Shown piece after piece: positions 1-5,070 of a stretch of 5,070 nucleotides of DNA. Origin of the DNA: Dehalococcoidia bacterium (GTDB lineage: Bacteria; Chloroflexota; Dehalococcoidia; GIF9; UBA5629); NCBI GenBank assembly GCA_014384515.1, contig JACNFS010000227.1:1-5070 (forward strand), read 5' to 3'. The first letter of the stretch is position 1, and every line of letters starts with the position of its first letter. Both the position numbers and the translations under genes were made by a program. The notes under the pieces are model-generated. The model saw only the letters and a program-made list of their open reading frames with translations. It was not told where the DNA came from and did no database searches.

Positions 1-33
1 TGGGTGAAGGGTGAGGTGGAGCTTCCCGTATAA
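1..33 (+). CDS. C-terminal end of an unidentified upstream gene (partial)
   Basis: Frame 1 reads ten codons, W-V-K-G-E-V-E-L-P-V, and then TAA at 31-33. The other two + frames close within the first 12 bases. The stop lies 20 bases before the acsC start and just ahead of its Shine-Dalgarno, so this is probably the end of the preceding operon gene. Ten residues are too few to name a product. From the context it could be another acetyl-CoA pathway gene such as acsB or acsD, but that is a guess from gene order and not read from the sequence. Confidence 0.4.
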   Translation, partial: WVKGEVELPV

Positions 34-53
34 GATGAATGAGGAGGTTCTGA

Positions 54-1421
54 ATGGCGCTTAAAGGAACTGACATTGTAAAAAGGCTTCCTGACGCGGG
101 TAAGAAGAACTGCCGGGAATGTGGCTTCCCCACCTGTTTTGCCTTTGCCATGAAGCTGGCTGGGGGAGGTGCAACGACAGACAAATGCCCCTATCTTTCA
201 GCAGAAGTCCAAGCTGAGCTGGAGGATGCCCTGGCACCACCTATTAAGCTGGCGACCATAGGCACCGGTGAGAACGCCCTGCGGATTGGCAACGAGGAAG
301 TGGTCTACAGGCATGAGAAGACCTTCGTCCATCAGCCAGGCATCGCCCTGCTTATCTCAGATAAGGAGGCTGAGGCCAAGGTTGACGAGAAGATAAAGAA
401 GATGAAAGAATTGCAGTTTCCGTGGGTGGGCCTGACCCTGAAAGCTGACCTTCTGGCGCTACAATTTGAGTCAGGAGATAAAGCCAAGTTTGAAGCCTTG
501 GTGAAGAAAGTCTGTGACAACACAGACTTTGGCATAGTATTGATTTCCGAAGATGTCGACGCCTTGCTCTCAGCTCGAAGCATATGTGGTGACAGGAAGC
601 CGTTGCTTTACCCCGTAACTAAGGACAATATCGACAAGGTGATTTCCGGCATTAAAGACTCACCGACGCCGGTGGCTGTTAAGGCGAGCGGTGTAGAGGA
701 CCTGGTGCCGCTTACCGTCAAACTGAAGGATGCTGGTATTGAGGAGGTAGTCCTGGATCCGGGTTCCAAGAACATGCAGGAGGCCATAAGGGACCAGACG
801 CTAATTCGGCGAGCTGCTTTGAAGCAGAACTTCAGGCCTCTCGGCTATCCGACCATCGGGTTTCCTTGCTTCACGGCTAAAGACGAAATCAGGGAGATAC
901 TGTTTGCTGCCATGTTTGTCATCAAGTATCCCGGCATCATTGTTCTTTCTGACATGGATGAAAGCTCGTTGTTGCCACTGCTAGTCCATAGGCTCAATAT
1001 CTATACCGATCCGCGGATCCCAATGTCAGTGGAAGAGAAGCTTTATGAGGTACTGGAACCCAACGAAGAATCACCGGTTCTAGTTACAAGTAATTGGGCT
1101 TTGACCTACTTCATTGTGTCGGGAGAGGTCGAAGGCAGCAAGGTTCCATCTTGGTTGTTGGTTAAGGAGGCGGAAGGTCTCGGGGTTCTGACCGCGTGGG
1201 CCGCTGGCAAGTTCTCTGGCGATTCTATTGGGCCACTGGTGAAGAAATCCGGTATAGAGAACAAAGTAAAGCACAGGAGACTAATTATTCCGGGGAAGGT
1301 AGCCCGGATTAGAGGCGAGCTAGAGGAGGCGCTGCCCGACTGGGAGATCATAGTTGGGCCTAGAGAAGCTGGCGAGATACCAGCCTACCTACCAGCTCTA
1401 GTGCAGAAGTGGAAGAACTAG
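54..1421 (+). CDS. acsC: Corrinoid iron-sulfur protein large (gamma) subunit, acetyl-CoA decarbonylase/synthase complex
   Basis: AcsC (CdhE in archaea) pairs with AcsD to form the cytoplasmic corrinoid iron-sulfur protein, which takes the methyl group from methyltetrahydrofolate and passes it to the nickel centre of acetyl-CoA synthase. The 455 residues match the family length of about 445-450. The N-terminus holds the [4Fe-4S] motif C20-x2-C23-x4-C28-x16-C45, whose cluster serves reductive activation of the cobalt. A TIM-barrel region follows, to about residue 335. The C-terminal corrinoid-binding domain (about 340-455) shows the family strings PVLVTSN, TAWAAGKF (T380 onward), RRLIIPG and VGPREAGEIPAYLP. 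The ATG at 54 is well supported by GAGGAGG at 41-47 with a 6-base spacer, and it places the cysteines at the usual distance from the start. The end overlaps the next gene by 13 bases, so the two are probably translationally coupled. I see no damage to the gene. AcsD is not in the window. Confidence 0.96.
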   Translation: MALKGTDIVKRLPDAGKKNCRECGFPTCFAFAMKLAGGGATTDKCPYLSAEVQAELEDALAPPIKLATIGTGENALRIGNEEVVYRHEKTFVHQPGIALLISDKEAEAKVDEKIKKMKELQFPWVGLTLKADLLALQFESGDKAKFEALVKKVCDNTDFGIVLISEDVDALLSARSICGDRKPLLYPVTKDNIDKVISGIKDSPTPVAVKASGVEDLVPLTVKLKDAGIEEVVLDPGSKNMQEAIRDQTLIRRAALKQNFRPLGYPTIGFPCFTAKDEIREILFAAMFVIKYPGIIVLSDMDESSLLPLLVHRLNIYTDPRIPMSVEEKLYEVLEPNEESPVLVTSNWALTYFIVSGEVEGSKVPSWLLVKEAEGLGVLTAWAAGKFSGDSIGPLVKKSGIENKVKHRRLIIPGKVARIRGELEEALPDWEIIVGPREAGEIPAYLPALVQKWKN

Positions 1422-1897
1422 ACCAGCAACTGGCGGAGCTCCTGACCCCGAATAGAAAAGACAGGCGCCATTTAGTCTCCCTTCTTCAGGAAGTTCAGCG
1501 CAAGTTTGGCTATATTACGAAAGAGGCGATGCTGGCAATCGCCGACTTCCTGGAAACCCCAGGGAGCACAGTCTACGGCATTGCCACGTTCTACAATCAA
1601 TTCCGCTTTACTCCTCTGGGGAAGCACCCGGTAACGGTCTGTATGGGCACCGCCTGCCACCTGGCTGGAGGCAGGCTTGTCTTAGAGGCGATGGCAAGGG
1701 AGCTGGACATCGAGGTCGGCGGCATTGCTTCTGACCATGAGTTCAGTCTGGACAGGGTAGCTTGTGTTGGGTGCTGCGCTTTGGCTCCAGTGGTGATAAT
1801 CGGCGATTCCGTCTACCCAAGGATGACGCCTCCGAAGGTGGAGGAGGTATTGGTGTGTATTAGGCCGGTAAGCCTGGACGAATCAGAAAAGCAATAA
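1409..1897 (+). CDS. nuoE: NuoE/HymA-like thioredoxin-fold [2Fe-2S] subunit of a NADH-oxidising complex
   Basis: This 162-residue protein matches the 24-kDa subunit family (NuoE, HydC, HymA), which holds one [2Fe-2S] cluster and works beside a NuoF-type flavoprotein in complex I, electron-bifurcating hydrogenases and formate dehydrogenases. A helical N-terminal part (about 1-70, with the typical Y-G-I-A-T-F-Y-N-Q-F segment) precedes the thioredoxin-like domain. The cluster ligands are C78-x4-C83 (CMGTAC) and C119-x3-C123 (CVGCC). C122 is an extra cysteine where most members have Ala or another small residue. The start is GTG at 1409: going upstream in this frame the only codons before the stop at 1361-1363 are not usual starts. 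No strong Shine-Dalgarno is visible, so translation probably depends on coupling with acsC, which ends at 1421. It pairs naturally with the NuoF-like gene downstream. The NuoE assignment is firm; which complex it serves is not shown by the window. Confidence 0.92.
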   Translation: MEELDQQLAELLTPNRKDRRHLVSLLQEVQRKFGYITKEAMLAIADFLETPGSTVYGIATFYNQFRFTPLGKHPVTVCMGTACHLAGGRLVLEAMARELDIEVGGIASDHEFSLDRVACVGCCALAPVVIIGDSVYPRMTPPKVEEVLVCIRPVSLDESEKQ

Positions 1898-1919
1898 TCG
1901 ATTGTTTGGAATCCTACCC

Positions 1920-1974
1920 GTCATTCTGAGCGGAGCGAAGAATCTAGAGACCCTTCACTATCGCTCAGGGTGAC
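1920..1974 (+). repeat. Interspersed inverted-repeat (REP/MITE-like) element between nuoE and nuoF
   Basis: The two 13-base arms at 1920-1932 (GTCATTCTGAGCG) and 1962-1974 (CGCTCAGGGTGAC) are complementary except at two positions, where U faces G. In the + strand RNA these become G.U wobbles, so all 13 positions pair. In the - strand they become A/C mismatches. Inside, GAAG at 1937-1940 can pair with CTTC at 1953-1956, around the palindrome TCTAGA at 1943-1948. From memory, sequences starting GTCATTCTGAGCG and ending CAGGGTGACA are abundant dispersed repeats in Chloroflexota, Deltaproteobacteria and other environmental genomes; only one copy is in this window, so dispersal cannot be confirmed here. 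It has no coding capacity and no following U-tract typical of an intrinsic terminator. Confidence 0.75.
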
Positions 1975-2001
1975 AACAAACACTTTCAGTAATGGTTTTT
2001 G

Positions 2002-3927
2002 ATGACCTTTGAAGAGGTTCAGAAGCAGGCAAAGTCCGACTGGGACTCCCTTTACCATGGAGAAGTTCCCCATATCCTCATTGGCACAGCTACTTGCGGT
2101 CGAGCTGCTGGAGCGCTGGCAGTAGTTGAAGCCTTTAACAAGGAACTGGCAAGGCGAAGTGCTCAAGCTACCGTGACCGAGGTTGGCTGTATTGGCCTTT
2201 GCTCCCTTGAACCTTTGGTCATCATAGTTAAGCCAGATTCCTTTACAGTCTGCTACAACAGCGTCACTCCTCAGATGGTGCCTACTCTTGTTGAGGGCTA
2301 TATTCTGGGTGATGATCCTTGCCTTGAGCTGGCTTTGGGCACGGTTGAGGGAGGCGAGGGCGAGGCGGTCTACATCCCTGAACTACCCAGGTTTGAACAT
2401 GAGCATCGTCTACTTCTTCGTAATTGCGGTTATATTGGCCCTGGGAATATAAGCCATTATATCGCCAGCGGTGGCTATGGGAGCTTGGCTAAGGCTTTGA
2501 AGATGGAGCCGACAGCCATAATTGGTGAAATAAAGAGGTCGGGTCTCAGGGGTCGAGGAGGTGCTGGCTTCCCTACTGGGACGAAATGGGAGCTTTGCCG
2601 AAACGCTCCTGGCCAGACTAAGTATGTAATCTGCAACGCTGATGAGGGAGACCCGGGGGCTTTCATGGACCGCGTAGTTTTGGAAAGCGACCCACAGCAA
2701 GTGATAGAAGGGATGGTTATCGCCGGTTATGCTGTTAGTGCCCGAGAGGGGTTTGTATATATCCGGGCTGAATATCCGCTGGCGATTGAGCGGCTGAAAG
2801 TCGCCTTGGAGCAAGCGGAGAACTTGGGGCTACTAGGAGATAATATCTTGGGCAGTGGTTTCGACTTTCATATAGAGATAGCCCAGGGAGCAGGTGCTTT
2901 TGTCTCCGGTGCAGAGACGGCTCTCATGATGGCAATAGAGGGGAGACGGTCAATGCCAAGACCGCGTCCACCGTTCCCCGTTGAATCAGGCTTATGGGGA
3001 AAGCCGACCTTAATCAACAATGTGAAGACATATGCTTGTGTTCCGCTAATACTTGGGCACGGGGGAGGCTGGTTTGCGAGTATCGGCACTGAGGGCAGCA
3101 AGGGCACGGCACTGTTCGCTCTGGCTGGCAAAACGGTTAACACCGGACTGGCGGAAGTAGCTATGGGCACAACTCTACATGAGCTCATCTTCGATATCGG
3201 TGGTGGTATCCGGGGAGAGAAGCAGTTTAAAGCGGTGCAAATTGGCGGTCCTTCGGGAGGCTGCTTGCCGGAAAGCATGTTACAGACACCGGTAGATTTT
3301 GATTCGCTCCGCGAAGCTGGGGCGATTATGGGCTCCGGTGGCGTGATCGCTATGGATGAGGATAATTGCATGGTTGACGCTGCCAAGTTCTTCCTTGACT
3401 TTATTCAAAGCGAATCCTGTGGCAAATGCTCAACCTGTCGACTGGGGACGAAACAGATGCTGGATATGCTGGAGGACATTACCGCCGGAAAAGGCAAGAT
3501 CGAGGACATAGACTTGCTCGTTGAACTGGGGGAAGATATAAAGGACGGCTCATTGTGTGGCTTGGGCAAAACAGCGCCCAATCCGGCTCTGACTACAATT
3601 CGCTACTTCCGTGATGAGTACGAGGCTCATATTGTCGAGAAACGTTGTCCAGCACGGGTATGCAAGGAGCTTACCGCCTATTACATTCTCCCCGAGAAGT
3701 GCGAGCGTGGCTGTGAGCATTGCGTCCTAGCCTGTCCGGTAGAGGCAATCGGCAACACTGAGAAAGGGATAAAGGTCATTGACCAGACCAAGTGCACTAA
3801 ATGTGGCAGTTGTGAATTGGTCTGCCCGCCAGAGTATAATGCAGTCGTGAGGCTGTCACCGGTGAGCTCAGTACCATCCCCGGAGGTCAAGAAGCCCAAG
3901 AAACGCCACAAGAAGGGGACGAAGTGA
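2002..3927 (+). CDS. nuoF: NuoF/HydB-like FMN- and NAD(P)H-binding subunit with N-terminal [2Fe-2S]-type and C-terminal 2x[4Fe-4S] domains
   Basis: This 641-residue flavoprotein should oxidise or reduce NAD(P)H through FMN and pass electrons along iron-sulfur clusters, as in HydB/HymB subunits of bifurcating hydrogenases and formate dehydrogenases. Residues below count from the ATG at 2002. Residues about 25-100 form a thioredoxin-like ferredoxin domain with C32, C63 and C67. The 51-kDa core shows the FMN loop GLRGRGGAGFPTGTKW (182-197), NADEGDPGAFMDR, and the nucleotide-site motif GAGAFVSGAETAL (297-309). An SLBB region follows, and the N3-type cluster ligands are C473, C476, C479 and C519. 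The C-terminus adds two ferredoxin motifs: C567-x3-C571-x2-C574-x3-C578 (one residue longer than usual) and C598-x2-C601-x2-C604-x3-C608. A lysine-rich tail ends the protein. TTG at 1999 is also possible, but ATG at 2002 gives the usual M-T-F-E-E start. No Shine-Dalgarno is visible. The stop overlaps the GTG of the cooC remnant. Confidence 0.93.
   Translation: MTFEEVQKQAKSDWDSLYHGEVPHILIGTATCGRAAGALAVVEAFNKELARRSAQATVTEVGCIGLCSLEPLVIIVKPDSFTVCYNSVTPQMVPTLVEGYILGDDPCLELALGTVEGGEGEAVYIPELPRFEHEHRLLLRNCGYIGPGNISHYIASGGYGSLAKALKMEPTAIIGEIKRSGLRGRGGAGFPTGTKWELCRNAPGQTKYVICNADEGDPGAFMDRVVLESDPQQVIEGMVIAGYAVSAREGFVYIRAEYPLAIERLKVALEQAENLGLLGDNILGSGFDFHIEIAQGAGAFVSGAETALMMAIEGRRSMPRPRPPFPVESGLWGKPTLINNVKTYACVPLILGHGGGWFASIGTEGSKGTALFALAGKTVNTGLAEVAMGTTLHELIFDIGGGIRGEKQFKAVQIGGPSGGCLPESMLQTPVDFDSLREAGAIMGSGGVIAMDEDNCMVDAAKFFLDFIQSESCGKCSTCRLGTKQMLDMLEDITAGKGKIEDIDLLVELGEDIKDGSLCGLGKTAPNPALTTIRYFRDEYEAHIVEKRCPARVCKELTAYYILPEKCERGCEHCVLACPVEAIGNTEKGIKVIDQTKCTKCGSCELVCPPEYNAVVRLSPVSSVPSPEVKKPKKRHKKGTK
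3913..3918 (+). promoter_or_regulatory. Ribosome binding site for the cooC remnant
   Basis: AAGGGG lies 5 bases before the GTG at 3924, inside the last codons of nuoF. It supports that GTG as a genuine start overlapping the nuoF stop (GTGA at 3924-3927), and so shows that the 31-codon reading frame that follows is the true beginning of a gene and not a chance frame. Confidence 0.65.
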
Positions 3928-4050
3928 CAACAACGATTGTAGTAGCCGGAAAAGGTGGTGTTGGCAAGACAGCTATCGCTGTATTGCAGATAAGTCCATT
4001 ATCTGGAAAAGGTAGCTGAGGCAGAGTCAGAAAAGGAGAGGGAGTCATGA
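3924..4050 (+). pseudogene. cooC: Remnant of a CooC/AcsF-type CODH nickel-insertion ATPase, internally deleted and frameshifted
   Basis: CooC/AcsF proteins are MinD-type P-loop ATPases of roughly 250-270 residues that help insert nickel into carbon monoxide dehydrogenase/acetyl-CoA synthase. From GTG 3924 the frame reads V-T-T-T-I-V-V-A-G-K-G-G-V-G-K-T-A-I-A-V-L. This is the family N-terminus with the deviant Walker A GKGGVGKT at residues 9-16. It loses resemblance soon after and stops at TGA 4017-4019, giving only 31 residues. A different frame, open from 3994, reads V-H-Y-L-E-K-V-A-E-A-E-S-E-K-E-R-E-S and stops at TGA 4048-4050, overlapping the next ATG (ATGA at 4047-4050). That is the arrangement expected of an intact gene end. 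The simplest reading is an out-of-frame deletion of some 200 or more codons with both ends kept, the junction lying roughly at 3983-4002. The N-terminal identity is well supported; that the tail belongs to the same gene is inferred. A misassembly could look the same. Confidence 0.75.
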
Positions 4051-4433
4051 AAAGTGGGCAGATTGACCAGCTTTGCATAGATTGGCTAAGGGAGAATTAT
4101 GGGGAAGAGCTCGCCTTGGAATACCAAGGCTGCTCGCTAGTAATTCCTGCATCCAATTCTTATGAGCTCAATAGGGCCTTGGGTACTCTAAGGCAAGTAC
4201 TGTGTATCGCTTTCAGGCCGGAGGAATCCTTTGGAACCACAGATTATCATGAGGCTAGAAAGAAACTCGGTTTGCCGGAGGACCAAATCAGGGTTCCAGA
4301 CGTTTTTGTAAGAGCTTTTGACGAGACTAGCAGGGGAAATGGAAAGCCAGTGAGCAAGCCGCAAGATTATGGAGCCTGCTGCACATCTGTCGCGGTAGAG
4401 GCCAAATCCGACAGGAGAGCGAGAACACCATGA
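4047..4433 (+). CDS. Uncharacterised 128-residue protein
   Basis: I do not recognise this family. The ATG at 4047 is preceded by AGGAGAGGGAG (4034-4044), which is a good though very close Shine-Dalgarno. Both ends overlap neighbours by four bases (ATGA), which strongly favours a real gene within the operon. The protein looks soluble: no signal peptide or membrane segment is visible. A plausible folded part covers about residues 1-90, with a strand-like L-A-L-E-Y-Q-G-C-S-L-V-I-P stretch, then a helical A-L-G-T-L-R-Q-V-L-C. The last 35 residues are rich in Gly, Ser, Lys and Arg and are probably flexible. The cysteines are C10, C29, C53 and an adjacent pair C111-C112. They do not form a standard metal or cluster motif. 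Its position between a CODH maturation remnant and thioredoxins hints at a redox or maturation role, which is only a guess. Confidence 0.75.
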   Translation: MKSGQIDQLCIDWLRENYGEELALEYQGCSLVIPASNSYELNRALGTLRQVLCIAFRPEESFGTTDYHEARKKLGLPEDQIRVPDVFVRAFDETSRGNGKPVSKPQDYGACCTSVAVEAKSDRRARTP

Positions 4434-4768
4434 TAACAAGAGTCACCAGCCAAGATTTCGAAGATAAGGTATTGAAATCAGACTTACCGGTGTTTGCCTG
4501 TTTCACCACATCGTGGTGTCGTTCATGTTTTGCCCTTTGTCTGGTCATAGAAGATCTGGCCAGACATTATAAGCAAAGAATAAGGTTTGTTGAGGTCGAT
4601 GCTGAAGATGCACCTGAACTGGTGGAAAGGTACCATCTCAGGGCTTTGCCAGCCGTACTTCTCTTCAAGGGCGGCAAACCAGTAAAGAAGTTGCTGGGCT
4701 TCCGGTCGAGGGCGCCATTGAAGAACTTGCTGGACATGCTGGCAGCAAGAAAGCAAGAAGACGTATGA
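4430..4768 (+). CDS. Divergent thioredoxin-like protein with a WCRSC active site
   Basis: This 112-residue protein has the full length of a cytoplasmic thioredoxin and aligns without gaps to the next gene's product over its first 94 residues. The active-site motif is W29-C30-R31-S32-C33, in place of the canonical WCGPC. The cis-proline is kept at P74 (R-A-L-P-A-V-L-L-F). The buried aspartate of classical thioredoxins (Asp26 in E. coli numbering) is Cys24 here, and another cysteine, C37, lies just after the active site. The family is certain. These changes should shift the redox potential or substrate choice, but the substrate is unknown. No signal peptide is seen, so it should act in the cytoplasm. 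The ATG overlaps the stop of the preceding gene (ATGA), with AGGAG at 4413-4417 at a rather long 12-base spacing, which suggests coupled translation. Confidence 0.9.
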   Translation: MITRVTSQDFEDKVLKSDLPVFACFTTSWCRSCFALCLVIEDLARHYKQRIRFVEVDAEDAPELVERYHLRALPAVLLFKGGKPVKKLLGFRSRAPLKNLLDMLAARKQEDV

Positions 4769-4787
4769 ATACTGAAAGGGGCACAAG

Positions 4788-5070
4788 ATGGTAATAGACG
4801 TTACAGATCAGAGTTTTCAAGAAGAGGTTTTGAAATCTGACGTGCCTGTTGTGGTGGACTTCTGGGCACCATGGTGTGGCCCTTGCTTGATGATTTCCCC
4901 AATAACTGAAAAACTGTCAAACGAGTACAAGGGCAAAGTCAAATTCTGCAAGCTGAATGTGGATGAAAACCCACAAGCAGCTCGAAAATACCAGGTCATG
5001 AGCATACCGCTACTATTATTCTTCAACAGCGGTGAGATGGTGGATGAGAGCCTTGGTGCTGTTCCCGAGA
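4788..5070 (+). CDS. trxA: Thioredoxin, canonical WCGPC type (3' end outside the window)
   Basis: A frame from ATG 4788 stays open to the window end (94 complete codons). It encodes a classical thioredoxin: V-V-V-D-F-W-A-P with the buried Asp at D24, active site W29-C30-G31-P32-C33, proline P38 (E. coli Pro40 equivalent), and the cis-proline P74 in S-I-P-L-L-L-F. It reduces protein disulfides in the cytoplasm and would normally be recharged by a thioredoxin reductase; none is seen here, though one may follow. AAAGGGG at 4775-4781 with a 6-base spacer supports the start. A typical thioredoxin needs about 12-16 more residues. The gene starts 19 bases after the divergent thioredoxin and is probably its paralogue by tandem duplication. 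Cys54 is an additional non-active-site cysteine. Confidence 0.95.
   Translation, partial: MVIDVTDQSFQEEVLKSDVPVVVDFWAPWCGPCLMISPITEKLSNEYKGKVKFCKLNVDENPQAARKYQVMSIPLLLFFNSGEMVDESLGAVPE

Noticed and set aside
1..53. Promoter directly upstream of acsC
   Set aside because: The space is filled by the end of an upstream reading frame and the ribosome site. No convincing -35/-10 pair is visible.
1920..1974. Intrinsic terminator after nuoE
   Set aside because: The hairpin has a long, partly structured loop and is followed by TGACAACAAACAC and not a T-run, and the NuoF partner gene lies directly downstream. A dispersed repeat fits better.
2410..2814. Open frame on the - strand (134 codons)
   Set aside because: Antisense to the FMN-binding core of nuoF, with no recognisable protein family and no convincing ribosome site considered necessary for a call.
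2868..3386. Long open frame on the - strand (172 codons)
   Set aside because: It lies entirely antisense to the conserved NADH-site and SLBB part of nuoF, has Ser/Pro/Ile-rich low-information content and no recognisable motif. It is a codon-bias shadow.
3924..4019. A genuine small 31-residue P-loop protein
   Set aside because: The Walker A segment matches the CooC/AcsF N-terminus, but the residues after A-I-A-V-L lack the rest of any ATPase fold. An alternate-frame tail ending in an ATGA overlap is better explained by deletion. Expression of the peptide is not excluded.
3924..4050. Programmed frameshift joining the two frames into one protein
   Set aside because: Even if joined, the product would be about 40 residues, far short of a CooC ATPase, and no clear slippery heptamer with a downstream structure is seen.
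1..5070. CRISPR array, tRNA, rRNA or transposase
   Set aside because: No repeated direct units, no cloverleaf or rRNA-like sequence and no transposase motif were recognised on either strand. The window is nearly all coding.

Overview
The window reads as a piece of a Wood-Ljungdahl (reductive acetyl-CoA) gene cluster from a strictly anaerobic bacterium. All genes are on the + strand and tightly packed. The protein set is a corrinoid iron-sulfur protein large subunit, a NuoE/NuoF-type NADH-oxidising flavoprotein pair with extra ferredoxin domains, a CODH nickel-insertion ATPase remnant and thioredoxins. It fits an uncultured acetogen-like or organohalide-respiring-type lineage such as Dehalococcoidia (Chloroflexota) or a Clostridia relative. 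A repeat of a type I recall from Chloroflexota and other environmental genomes leans towards the former, but that assignment is an inference.

Layout. Bases 1-33 hold the last ten codons of an upstream gene that cannot be identified. acsC (54-1421) encodes the large subunit of the corrinoid iron-sulfur protein. A NuoE-like [2Fe-2S] subunit (1409-1897, GTG start) overlaps its end by 13 bases. A 104-base gap follows, carrying an imperfect inverted repeat (1920-1974) that would fold in the sense transcript. Next is a large NuoF/HydB-like flavoprotein (2002-3927). Its stop overlaps the GTG start of a CooC/AcsF-type nickel-insertion ATPase that is severely truncated: 31 codons containing the deviant Walker A motif, then a stop. 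A second-frame piece ends exactly at the start of the next gene, as expected after an internal out-of-frame deletion. Then come a 128-residue protein I do not recognise (4047-4433), a divergent thioredoxin-like protein with a WCRSC centre (4430-4768), and a canonical WCGPC thioredoxin cut by the window end (4788-5070).

How they work together. AcsC, with the small subunit AcsD (not seen here), carries the methyl group to acetyl-CoA synthase. CooC/AcsF proteins mature the nickel clusters of CODH/ACS. The NuoE/NuoF pair would exchange electrons between NAD(P)H and ferredoxin or another iron-sulfur partner; its physical coupling to acsC suggests it supplies or takes electrons for this pathway, but the partner enzyme is not in the window. 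The thioredoxin pair suggests a thiol-redox function at the 3' end. Coupled starts (13-base overlap, GTGA, ATGA, ATGA) argue for one transcription unit. The strongest anomalies are the gutted cooC, the hairpin repeat in front of a nuoF that lacks a visible Shine-Dalgarno, the altered NADH-site motif in NuoF, and the tandem, diverged thioredoxin pair.
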